From Microstegium vimineum (taxonomy: Eukaryota; Streptophyta; Magnoliopsida; Poales; Poaceae), in contig CM039139.1 in assembly GCA_022036555.1 (NCBI GenBank), forward strand, positions 10,180,262 through 10,244,261: a DNA stretch of 64,000 bases, written 5' to 3'. A program made the position numbers and the translations under genes. The notes under the pieces are model-generated. The model made no database searches. It saw only the letters and a list, made by a program, of their open reading frames with translations, and had not been told where the DNA came from. Positions 35,901 to 46,833 of the stretch are shown here, piece by piece; within the stretch, counting starts at the first letter, position 1, and each line of letters opens with the position of its first letter.

Positions 35901-37076
35901 TCTGGGAAGATGATGCGGAGGTTATTTTGACGATCCCAATTGGTGAAGACTTGCCGGACTGGCCGGCTTGGCATTTTGACCAAAAGGGACTGATTTCAGT
36001 TAAATCGGCTTACAAGGTGGCTGTGCAGGTCCGGGACAATGAGGCTGGAAGTCTGGCAGAGGCATCGGATGGGGGCGGAACAAGGGAAGGCCAATTCCCA
36101 TGGAATAAAATCTGGCAGCTCAAGGTACCAAACAAAGTCCAAATGTTCTATTGGCGGTTCATTCATAACAGTCTCCCAGTTCGCAACAACCTGAAAAGAA
36201 GAAAAGTAAAAACTGATACTATATGTCCGATGTGTAAAAGGCTTGATGAAGACTGCGGCCACCTATTCTTTAAATGCAAAGGAGCTTGTGAGGGTTGGCA
36301 GATTTTGCAGAGGGAGGAGACACGCAACAACTTAATGCAATGCAAATCGGGAAGGGAAGTAGCCCAAAAAGTGTGGGCGATGCAACCAGACCATCAAGTG
36401 AAAATTATAGTGTGGTTGTGGAGGTGATGGATGGCAAGAAACAAGGCAAATGCAGGAGAAAGAGTGCAAAGTGTTGTGGAAGTATGCAACTCAGTCCAAT
36501 ATCATCTAAATGAATACGCCAAGCTGAAAGGACCTAGAAAATCCCAAGATCAAGTACAACAACAAAAATGGAAACCACCACAAGATGAGCAGTATAAGTT
36601 GAATGTTGATGCGGCGTTCTCAACTGTGACAAAGAAAGGAGGATGGGGGATGTGTAGTGAGAGACAACACAGGTTCTGTTCTAGACAGTGGAGCAGGTAA
36701 CATAAAAAAAGCAGGAAGTGCTCTTCATGCTGAAGCTCTAGCAGACTGACATGACTTGGAAAGAACAGAACAACTGGGAATGACAAGGATAATTTTGGAG
36801 ACTGATGCCTCAAATCTGGGGAATGTTTTGAAAACAACAGAGTTGGACTGGTGTCTTGAGGGGGCTTTGTTTAGACAGATTCGAGCAATAATAGTTAGGA
36901 ACTTTGTTTCTCATTCAATCTCAATCTGTCCGAGATCATGTAATCGGGTGGCTGAACATTTGGCCAGCCATGGTGGAGCTTCCTTTCCTGAGGGTGGGCA
37001 AGTGTTCTGGTGCCAGGCACCAAACTTTGTAAATGATCTTGTCTCCAGCGATTTGCCTGGAGCTTTGGGTTTATAA
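32938..37076 (+). pseudogene. LINE ORF2: endonuclease, reverse transcriptase, RNase H; broken
   Basis: An AP-endonuclease-like domain starts with AWNCRGLGN (about 32952) and includes the GDFNE and SDHRPV motifs (about 33340 and 33605). The reverse transcriptase spans about 34240-35200, with the active-site motif FADD near 35005. An RVT-type zinc finger (CPMCKRLDEDCGHLFFKC) lies near 36225. An RNase H domain begins at KLNVDAAF (about 36595) and runs to 37076. Lesions: the MITE splits off the start, TGA at 33261, TAA at 34116 with a frame change before RT, TAG at 34763, TGA at 36425, and a further frame change and stop near 36650-36750. Several stops look like Trp or Gln codons changed by a single transition. 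Confidence 0.9.
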
Positions 37077-37100
37077 AGTGTTGTGAGTTTAAAAAAAAAA

Positions 37101-39095
37101 CCCTCTTCCTCCCGCCGCTCTTCCTCCTCCTCCCTCCCCCCCCGCCCGCCGTCGCCGCGCGCCCGAATGCCGGCTCCCGCCCGCCACGACCGCTCTGCCT
37201 CCACCTCCTCTTCCTCAGTTCATCTCCCCTAGCCGTTGTGCTCGTTGTTGCCAGGCTCGGCCGCTACCCATCGATGCCCCAAAAAACGCCTAGGTGCCTC
37301 AACGAATCTGCCTCCGCCTTCGCCTCCTTTTCGTCCTCCTCCTCTGTGTCTGTGACGTGCCTGGATGCGGTTTCTGGGCACCTCGCCGCCATCGCTAATG
37401 GCGGATCCACGAGGGGGGCTGGGGGCGGCACAGGTAGTTAGAGGGGATTTTTTGAGTAAAATAAATAGATATTTAGATTAAAAAAATACTTGTAAGACTT
37501 TTAAAATACATTTGTTGTCTTATGTTTTATTAAATTGTATATTTAGGATTTGTTTGGTAGAGTTTCATTCGACTTTGGTGTCAGCTTATTTATACACTCG
37601 AATAAATAGCTATTTTCTCTTAAAATGAATCAGAATTCATCAAAATCACTATATTTTTGTGTCATTGGTTTTATCTTCTTTGTGTATTGTAGCAAAAAAA
37701 TTCAAAGATATTTGGTGACGTGTTAACAAAACAATATTATTAAAAAACTATATTGAACTGGACCACCTAGATTAAAATCATGGCAACGCCAATGCTCGTG
37801 AGTCTCAATTCTCCATTGAATTACTGTAACATTAGCTCTAAATCACCACTAAATATTCATTGTCAATCATCATCTCTATTATTTAGCCCCCTACTTGATC
37901 TCATCCTGGATCCGCCACTGGTCATCGCATCGTCTTCATCCTCTTCCTTTCCCATGCCCCATGGTGACAGCAGGCCCACAACAATGGTGATGGCGGTGCG
38001 GGTGTCAACAACAGCGTGACATGCCGCCGCGGGCCGCGGTGGCACATAAAAGTATATGCGGTTAAGGTACCCACGCCTCCTCCACTTCCTACGGTCTCCC
38101 TCCCTGACTCTCTGTCTTATTCCTCCGACATAGTGTATGGTGGTAGCGGCGAGCTCGCTGCCCTCCTTTTTCCCTCGATGCCTCCGTCGATCCCAACTCC
38201 GTACATATGGACCTGCCACCTTGCAGTATCACTCACTTTGTTGCATTCCTCCCTCTCTTCCAGCAGCTACCACATGTTTGGATCTTAGAGCGTGGCCAGG
38301 GCTGCATCAGACTTGGCAAGATCATCCTCTTGGCCTTTCTCATATTCATTCTTCCCCCCTAATTTATTTTGTGATTCATTTTTTCATTCAGATTCTATGT
38401 GTTGTTTTATTCACAAAAGTTTTCAAACAAAGGTGCCAATATCTGATTCGTGGAATGTGTTGCTGCTCCAGCAAGGACAATGGGAGTTCAAAATTTTATT
38501 CATGCGCTCTTTATCCCGTGCACATATTTTCTGACCCTAAAGGTAGTTGTGTAGAGCTTAAATGATGCCCATTTGCTCTCCTTCCATTCTTTATTTTTTC
38601 CTCAAATTAATTACCTTATTGGTACTTTCCGCCTAATATGGTCCAAGACTGACTGAATTCTTTTTCTTTGTTTCAGCACAACACAGATTGGAATGACAAC
38701 AACTGTTCTTCCTGGATACACCAGGTTGCATATTAAAATCCCATGGTATGGTAATCCTTATGATTGGCAATGTTTGCAATATTCTTCCATACTTCAATTA
38801 CAATATCCATTAAAAAAGAATTTGGATACACAAAACATGTTAAATCGTGTCTGACACAATTTGACACCTTTCTCTTTACCTATAGGTTGACGTAGCTACA
38901 TCACAACTGGGTGGTACGAACTCCTTTAGAACCAACATGACATAGTGTGCCCTTGGTTCGTTTTGTGCTGGGCGGATGGCATGGAGATAACTGGTTTTAG
39001 TTCTGATGTGGCCTATGAATCTATTACCATTATCTTTTTCTTTCTTAGGACCACTCCGATAGGTAATACTACTTAGTTATAGCATGCAACAGTAG
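37101..39095. other. Unassigned DNA between LINE and copia element
   Basis: The GC-rich start (37104-37440) has an open frame without motifs. The rest is AT-rich with short frames only. No gene or element ends are recognised. Confidence 0.4.
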
Positions 39096-39862
39096 CGTCC
39101 GGACTCGCCTTCTTCTGCGTCCGGACCCTACGCGGAGAGGGTCCAGAGAGCCCCCTGAGTCCGGACACGCGTCCGGTGTCCTCGGTCCGGACCATGCCTT
39201 GCGTCCGGATAAATCCACCAGAGAGGAGTACAGAGAGCGCTGAGCTCCGGACGCATGACCGGAGTCAGCGTCCGGACTCTCTTTAGCGTCCGGACCTCCT
39301 GTCCAGAGAGGCTGAGGCTAGGGTATGCAACCGGACGCATGTCCATTGGTCCGGACGGCCTCTTGCCTGCGTCCGGAGCCTGTCTGAGTGCCAAACCGAG
39401 CCTCTGCTTCTTCTCCAAGCTTCCATGTGCTAACACCTTGTGATCCATACCTTTGTTCACATGTGTTAGCCTTTACAATATATTTTCATGGATTTTACTT
39501 TAGTTCTTTGTGTCACTTAGGTTTATTTTATATGGATGCAATGCAAACCTAGTAGCACATGATAACCACAATCGAAACGAGTTTTCCCTTCTTGATAGTA
39601 CGGCTATCAATCCTAAAGGTGATCACACTCTCTATAGTGTCTTGATCACTAAACCAAAAATAGACCTATGATATACCTTTGCCTTGAGCCCATTTTTGTT
39701 TTTCTCTTTCTTCTTTTCCTTAGTCTATGGAGCACTTGATTCATCAAGATCAACCATCTAGCTCCATGTACCAAGGTGAACCACCCTATCTTGATCATAC
39801 ACTTAGTTCAAGGGTTAGTCCATAGGTTTCATCAATTAACCAAAACCAAACAAGGTCTTTCA
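39096..39862 (-). repeat. 3' LTR portion of the copia element
   Basis: Ends at TTTCA (39862), immediately beside a polypurine tract (minus-strand CAAAAAGGGGGAGAT, 39863-39877). The left third is packed with GTCCGGAC/GCGTCCGGA words. The outer LTR boundary is uncertain. Confidence 0.5.
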
Positions 39863-40811
39863 ATCTCCCCCTTTTTGTTAATTGATGACAACCTTTCACA
39901 AATAAATATATATGATGAAAATTCACTTTGGTAGTATTAGCTCCCCCTACATATGTGATACATGAGTTTGGTTTAATTTGATCACATATGCATGAATAAG
40001 AATTGTGGGAGAGTAAATGCTACCAAATGATGCTAAGGTGTGTAGGATGGACCTTTGAAGCGTGATACCAATAAGAGTGCAATATAAACCATCCTTAGCA
40101 CCATGAATGCCTAGAAACCACTTGACAAACAACTTGGAAACACTTTGAGAGAACTAGATACCACTTAAAGATGTAACAATCTAAGCATGCTAGTTCCTCA
40201 AACACCATATCAATTTAAGTTCTAGCATTCACCACACAAGCATATCATGAATGTAAAAACATATGCAAGCAAGCACTTATGAATGCACAAAGATATGCAA
40301 CAACTTTATTCATAGGCTTGCTCTCCCTACTTGTGTGCTTTCATTTTCAAAAATATTTTTCTTTGTTGTACTACTTACTTCTCCCCCTTTGTCATCTATT
40401 ATCATAAAAGATGTGCTCAAAGGTTTGATTATTGGAGAGAAGCTTAGTTGTGGTTCAATCTAGATTTTTGCCCCAAACTATTTAACTCGGTTTAAACCAT
40501 GGACAAGCTTGTTCACACATCCTAGAATGGTTTTATCTTGCCCATGTTGAGCTAAACATTTGAAGTTCACGATCTAGATCAAACTCTAGGATTGCAAGCC
40601 CACAAATATGTTATATGCTACCACTAGATCAAGTCAAGCATAGAAGCAATAGTGGTACCATATAAGCATCAAAATCATTTGATTTTCATAAATGAGCCTA
40701 ATGAATTGATGTCTAAATGCACTAACAAGTCCTAATAAGGATGAATGACATGTCAACCAACTTGTACCTTGTATAGCTCGAAGGAGAGGCATGTCATATA
40801 TGAGGGGTGCA

Positions 40812-42661
40812 TCAATACATATTTGAGAAGTCAAGAATGTTCAACTCATTTATTAGCTTGCAAAACCTCTTCTCATCAAGTGGCTTGGTGAATATGTCGG
40901 CAAGTTGATCATCGGTGCCAACACTTGTAATCTTGATATCACCCTTGAGTTGATGGTCTCTTATGAAGTGGTGCATCACATCAATGTGCTTGGTTCTTGA
41001 ATGTTGAACCGGATTGTTGGTTAGCTTCACCGTACTTTCATTGTCACATAGCAATGTCACTTGCTTGAAATTGATTCCATATTCATTCAAAGCTGCTTTC
41101 ATCCAAAGCAATTGAGCACAACAACTACCTGCACTTATGTATTCGGCTTCGGCGGTAGAGAGTGCAACACTATTTTGCTTCTTTGATGACCAAGATACAA
41201 GTGACATGCCTAGCATTTGACATATGCCCGATGTGCTCTTTCTATCAATCTTGCATCCCGCATAGTCGGAGTCCGAATATCCAATTAGCTCAAAGTTAGA
41301 CCCCTTGGGATATCACAATCTAACATCTTGTGTATGCTTCAAGTACCTCAATATCCTCTTTGTAGCCTTCAAGTGACTTTCTCTTGGAGAGGCTTGGAAT
41401 CTTGCACACATACACACACTAAACATCACATCCGGCCTAGAAGCGGTCACATAGAGTAGGCTTCCAATCATAGACCGATACAACTTTTGATCCACCATAT
41501 TGCCACTAGCATCACTATCCAAGTGTCCATTAGTGCCCATTGGAGTGCTAATGCCTTTTGAATCTTCTAAGCCAAACTTATTCATCATATCCTTGATGTA
41601 CTTGCCTTGACTCACAAAGGTGCCATTCTTCAATTGCTTGATTTGAAGACCAAGGAAGTAGCTAAGTTCAACAATCATTGACATTTCAAACTCATTTGCC
41701 ATCATCTTGCCAAATTCTTCACAAAAATCTTGATTGGTTAAACCGAATATGATGTCATCCACATATATTTGAAGCACAAATATATTTTTGCCAAGCTTCT
41801 TGGTAAAGAGAGTAGTATCAACCTTCCCCATAATGAACCCTTTAGATAGAAGGAAGTCCCTCAATCTTTCATACCATGCTCTAGGTGCTTGCTTCAAGCC
41901 ATATAAATCTTTCCTCAACTTGTACACATGGTTGGGCTTCTTGTCATCTTGAAAACTGGGAGGTTGCTCAACATATACTAGCTCATTGATATATCCATTC
42001 AAGAAGGTACTCTTCACATCCATTTGGTATAGCTTGATGTTGTGTGCACATGCATAGGCCAATAGAATCCTTATTGCCTCTAATCTTGCAACCGGTGCAT
42101 AAGTTTCTCCAAAGTCAAGACTCTCAACTTGAGTGTATCCTTGAGCTACTAATCTTACTTTGTTCCTCACAACTATACCATCTTGGTCTTGCTTGTTTCT
42201 AAATACCCATCTTGTGCCAATCACATTGTAGTTCTTGGGTCTTTCAACTAGTTCCCAAACTTGGTTCCTAGTGAAATTGTTGAGCTCTTCATGCATAGCA
42301 TTGACCCAATCAACATCTTGTAGGGTTTCATCAATCTTTGTTGGCTCTATAGATGATACAAAGGAGTAGTGATTACAAAAGGATACTAATCTTGATCTTG
42401 TTTGAACACCACTTGTAATGTCACCAACTATTTGATCAATGGGGTGATCTCTTGCAATGTTAGTCGGTTGGAGGATAGGGACTTGATTGCTTGAGCTTGG
42501 TTGAGATGAACTAGCAACTTGTTGATCTTGCATTTGAGAGCTACTAGCTTGCTTGATAGGTGAGTTGAGCACTTGATCTTTATCATCTTCAATGCCAATC
42601 ACTTGTCTTGGCCGAATATCACCAATATCCATGCTCTTCATAGCATTTGCCAATTGAGGAC
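40812..42661 (-). pseudogene. Copia reverse transcriptase and RNase H segment
   Basis: Reads leftward: linker, RT (WVFRNKQDQDG, KLYQMDVKSTFLNG and the active-site YVDD near 41755), then RNase H (SYW-type start, STAEAEY near 41150, DNES, HIDVMHHFIRD), ending at 40812. One in-frame TGA lies at 41313-41315 at a position normally Trp. The 5' side is cut by the gypsy insertion. The tail (IFTKPL) matches the copia C-terminus. Confidence 0.93.
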
Positions 42662-42666
42662 CACTC

Positions 42667-42869
42667 TGTTGACACCGTTTTTCGTACGGGTCAATATTGA
42701 ACTGAGTGCGTTGATCGGCAAGAAGGTAAACATTGTTCCTCATCGGAATCAAGATGCCACTATTCAGGTTATTGTCGTTGTTTGAGTCCGACTCTTGTAC
42801 GAGTCGTTTTATTTCCTTAAAAATAGGAGTTCTGTTTAGGTATGAGTCGTGCCTGTTTGCAACTCCTGT
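42667..42869 (+). repeat. Truncated 5' LTR of gypsy element A
   Basis: Two blocks align to the 3' LTR: 42667-42773 with 50443-50547 and 42774-42869 with about 50821-50919. The 273 bases between are deleted at a GTTA repeat. Homology then stops, so the LTR end, primer-binding site and leader are lost. Confidence 0.9.
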
Positions 42870-42887
42870 GTTGCCACGACAGGTCAC

Positions 42888-45760
42888 TTTCGATGCCAAT
42901 CCTGGTAAGTTACAAGACATGGTTAATACCGCGTTAAATCAGGCATTGATTAACCACTCTATGATGTTGTCCAATACTATATATAACGTTGTTATGCAAT
43001 CTTTCAAAGAAGGGCAGCCACCTAGATATGTCGGTCCGGCATATCATCAACCTGGGTCGGCATCTGCTACAATTTCATCGGCGGCTCCAGCGTTCCAGCC
43101 TGTAAATCCTTCTGCCGATGAAGTTACACCGACAAGATCCAGCTAAGCACCGATCCAGCGGTGTCGGCAGCATCAGGACAGATGGTCCCGAACCGGCCGG
43201 CTCCCGCTAACTGGTGGGGGTACAGTATGCTCCCAGATTTGTCTGTCGACGCCAAGTTGATCCAAGACAATACGGCGGGGAAGGCTCCTGTGGAGTTGGC
43301 GACATCGACACCACCGATGAGCCCGGCGATGCATCATGTTGCGTCTGCTCCAAACATGCAGTTGCCGTCGGGGAGTCTTCAGATGGTCGTACCCAAGATG
43401 TCTTGCGGGCAACCATCGGCAGATACGTTGCCGATGCAATAGGATAAGACAGTTATAAACTATCCTATGATGATGGCGAACCCTCCAACGGGGGTGTCAG
43501 TGCATCAAGGGGGTCCATTCGTTGACTATTCCAGGATGCAGGAACAGCAGGCGCCAGGCAATTACCAACTATCGGTAGGTCATATGCCGATGACCCATAA
43601 CCCTGTGTGGGCCGGTCCAATTCAACAACAGGTGGTGCAATCCGGGCACCAGATAACGGGAGCGCAGCAATACCCGTACCCGGCCATCGTTCAGAATGAA
43701 ATATCGATGCATCGGCCAGCGGTGTCCCAATACACCCCAGTTGGTGTCCAAGGATATACATCGGCAAGTCAGCCGATGCATAATATCCATCAAGGTGGTG
43801 TTACGCCTACGTCAGTTAGGCCAGCTTACCCACTACAGAGGCAAGAGGGGATGTATCAACCAGTCCAGCCGATGAATGTCCAGCCTGCGCATCGGCAGGA
43901 TCAAGATGCATACTAGGTCGATAAGATCGCCGAAGTGATGAAAGAACAGTTCGACATCAAGCCTAAGGTTAATACGTATTCTTATCGGATGCCATATCCT
44001 CCGGCGTACGACTTGATTCCTCTTCCGAATCGGTACAAGGTGCCAGATTTCACGAAATTTTCTGGCCAAGATGATACGTTGACGATGGAGCATATCAACC
44101 GCTTTATTATCCAATGTGGAGAAGCAGCTACCAGAGATGAACTAAGGTGAGACTATTTTCATCATCCTTGTCTGGATCAGCATTCACGTGGTTCATCTTG
44201 CTTCCTCCAAACTCTGTAATTACTTGAGCCGATCTAGAGAAGCAGTTTCACAGATACTTCTTTTCTGGCGTGCATGAGAAGAGAATTACCGATTTAGTCA
44301 AGCTAAAGAAACGTAATGATGAATCGGTGGAGGGCTTCGTGCAAAGGCTTCGGGACGTGAAGAACAAGTGCTATAGCCTGGTGTTTGATGATCGGTAGTT
44401 AGTAGATTTGACCTTCCAAGGGTTACTGCCACACATCAAAGACATGTATGCGTCTCAAGAGTTCGAAAGCCTGAGTCATCTCGTGCAGAGAGTTGCCAAT
44501 CAAGAAGTTAAAGCCTTTGAATCTAGAAAGACTTGGAACAAGAAGGTGTCTTTCATTGAACAAGAAGAAGATTCTGAATCAGACGAAGGGACAGATATCG
44601 GCGTTGCTGAGTGGGTAAAAGATAAGAGGACGATGTCCTGTCCGTTTGGTCAGAAGGAGGCTGAAAGATTTACTTTCGATACTTCTAAAGCCGATAGGAT
44701 ATTTGATCTGTTGCTTCAAGAAGGGCAGATTAAGCTGGCGCCTAATCAAGTGATTCCATCGGCTGAAGAACTTAGAAGGATGAGGTAGTGTAAGTGGCAT
44801 GATGCAACCTCAGACAGTACCAATGATTGCAAGGTCTTTAGGCAGCAGCTGCAATCAGAAATCGAGTCTGGGCGAATCAAGTTTGAAAATTCTAGAGCTC
44901 AGAGGCCGATGAAAATTGATCAGCATCCATTTCCAAATAATATGGTGGAAACCAGTGGAAAGTCAAGGTGTTGACATCTGAAGTAGCTAAGAAAAATTCA
45001 TCGGTGGACCCTGAACATCAAATAGTTATGCAAGATGTAAAAGGAAGGAAGCTTGTCAATGAAAAAAAGGTAAAAGAATTGTCGATGTCAGTAGCAGCTC
45101 CAGGGGGCCTCAAAGACGTGCGTCATGTGGTGTTGTAATCATGCACAGGAAGCCACAATGGGAATATGAGTGTTCGCGAGAAGAGCAACATCGGCAGCAG
45201 GAAGAAGAGAAACGCCAGGAGTGGTATTGGCATAAAGATCATTGGAAGTGCCCCTTCTTCGTCCATTGTTGGGAAGAGGGCATCAAACTGCCCACTGTCG
45301 ATAATTGTTCTGAATGCAACAGGTACTATCCTGCTGATCGGTCGGAGAAGAAGTCTCGTTCTGAAGGTCAGGGTTCAAGCTATGCTAGGCCGATCAAAGG
45401 AAAAGAATCAGTGCATGATCGGTTTGGGGGCAAACTCAGCGTACATGACAGGCTCGGCAGGCGTGTTCGTCAAGAGAGGCTTGGAGAAATGGCTGATGCA
45501 AGGGTGCCCGATGAAGAGATATTCTCTATAGATCCAAACATAAGGAGTAATGCAAGCCGACACGGTGAGAGACAGTACCAGTCTGTTTGGAAGACTAAGC
45601 TTCCTTAATGGTGTCCCAAAGGCCTGACGAAGACTCAGAGAAGGAGGATCCAGCGTGAACGCCAGAATGATCTATATTATGCTGAAAACCCTTCGAAGGG
45701 AGAATCTCCAGTTTGGAAGTGAAGGCCAAAACACCAGAAGAGAAGTCCATCGGCAGAAGT
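42888..45760 (+). pseudogene. Gypsy element A gag, heavily broken
   Basis: Gag-type sequence in several pieces: an N-terminal part near 42890-43140, a Gln/Pro-rich middle (43161-43916), and a retrotransposon gag core (PNRYKVPDFTKFSGQDD near 44025, then 44270-44790). A Cys/His-bearing C-terminal part (45141-45608; KCPFFVHCWEEG) follows, with a tail to about 45760. At least seven stops or frame changes separate the pieces (for example near 43144, 43441, 43914, 44148, 44396, 44786, 45606). Confidence 0.8.
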
Positions 45761-45789
45761 CAACATGGTTGTTATGTTGCCGATGGAAT

Positions 45790-46724
45790 TTATGGCACCT
45801 GCATCGGTAGTGCATCCTATAATCAAGCCTTGGCCGTTTGGAGGATGGGCCATTGATCTCATCGGTCAAATTTACCCACCATCGAGCAAGGGGCGTAAAT
45901 TTATACTTGTTGCTACTGATTATTTCACGAAATGGGTTGAAGCCATTCCTTTGAAGAATGTGACATCGGCAAACATGATAGATTTCATGAAGAAGCATAT
46001 TGTTTACTAGTTTGGTATTCCTCAAACTATTATGATTGATCAGGGAACCATGTTCACATCGGGAGAGTTTGATGAGTTCGCTGCCAGTATGGGGTTTAAG
46101 GTATTGAACTCTTCTCCTTATTATGCTCAAGCTAATGGTTAGGCCGAAGCAACTAATAAGGGAATAATCAAGCTTATTAAACGTAGGATTGAAGAAAACC
46201 CTAGGAAGTGGCATACAGTGCTAAATGAGGCTTTGTGGTCATATCGGATGGCGTGTCATGGTGCTACTAAAGTTTCACCATATCAGTTGGTGTATGGACA
46301 CGATGCTGTCCTGCCTTAGGAGATTAAAACTGGTTCCAGACGGTTATTTTCTCAGGATCAGTTAACAGCCGATGAGTATGATACCCTTATGAAGGATGAG
46401 TTAGAAGATCTAGCGGGTCATCGGTTGAGAGCCCTAATCAATATTAAGGAGAACAAGAAGAGGGTTGCCAGGTGGTATAATAAGAAGGTGAAAACAAAAG
46501 AGTTTGCCGATGGCGATCTAGTGTGGAAATTGATTTTACTGATTGGGACTAAGAGTTCAAAGTTTGGAAAGTGGTCTCCTAATTGGGAAGGTCCTTTTCG
46601 GATAAGTCAGTCTGTGTCTGGCAACACTTATATTTTAGAGACTCTCAAAGGAGTTGCATTTTCCAGAGCAATAAATGACAAGTATCTGAAGAAGTATTAT
46701 CCTAGTATCTGGATGGATGCATGA
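45790..46724 (+). pseudogene. Gypsy element A integrase, three in-frame stops
   Basis: Integrase core with catalytic acidic residues in WAIDLIG (about 45850), MIDQGTMF (about 46035) and the following Glu region (AEATNKGIIK). A C-terminal chromatin/DNA-binding part runs to IWMDA at 46724. TAG codons at about 46007, 46141 and 46318 fall where Gln or Trp would fit. The N-terminal zinc-binding part and all of RT/RNase H are absent: gag-like sequence joins the core directly near 45795. Confidence 0.88.
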
Positions 46725-46833
46725 AAGCAATACGTAAATGTCGATGACAAAGTTGTCATATAAGGGACATCGGTAGGAAGACGTTAAAAGTTATATTACA
46801 GACGGATCGCTTGTCAAGCTCAGGAGTAACGAG

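Larger units (their letters stand above)
30675..37100 (+). mobile_element. L1-type LINE retrotransposon, nearly full length
   Basis: Contains ORF1, then ORF2 (endonuclease, reverse transcriptase, zinc-finger RVT tail, RNase H) and a 3' A-run at 37091-37100. An 11-base match CCTCTTCCTCC at 30664-30674 and 37102-37112 is a plausible target duplication and sets the ends, although it is low complexity. A 413-base MITE interrupts it at 32525-32937. Several in-frame stops mean it is dead. About 6.4 kb including the MITE. Confidence 0.85.

Noticed and set aside
37238..37441. 67-codon Ser-rich frame after the LINE
   Set aside because: No motif, no promoter or splice support; its codon pattern reflects local GC content.
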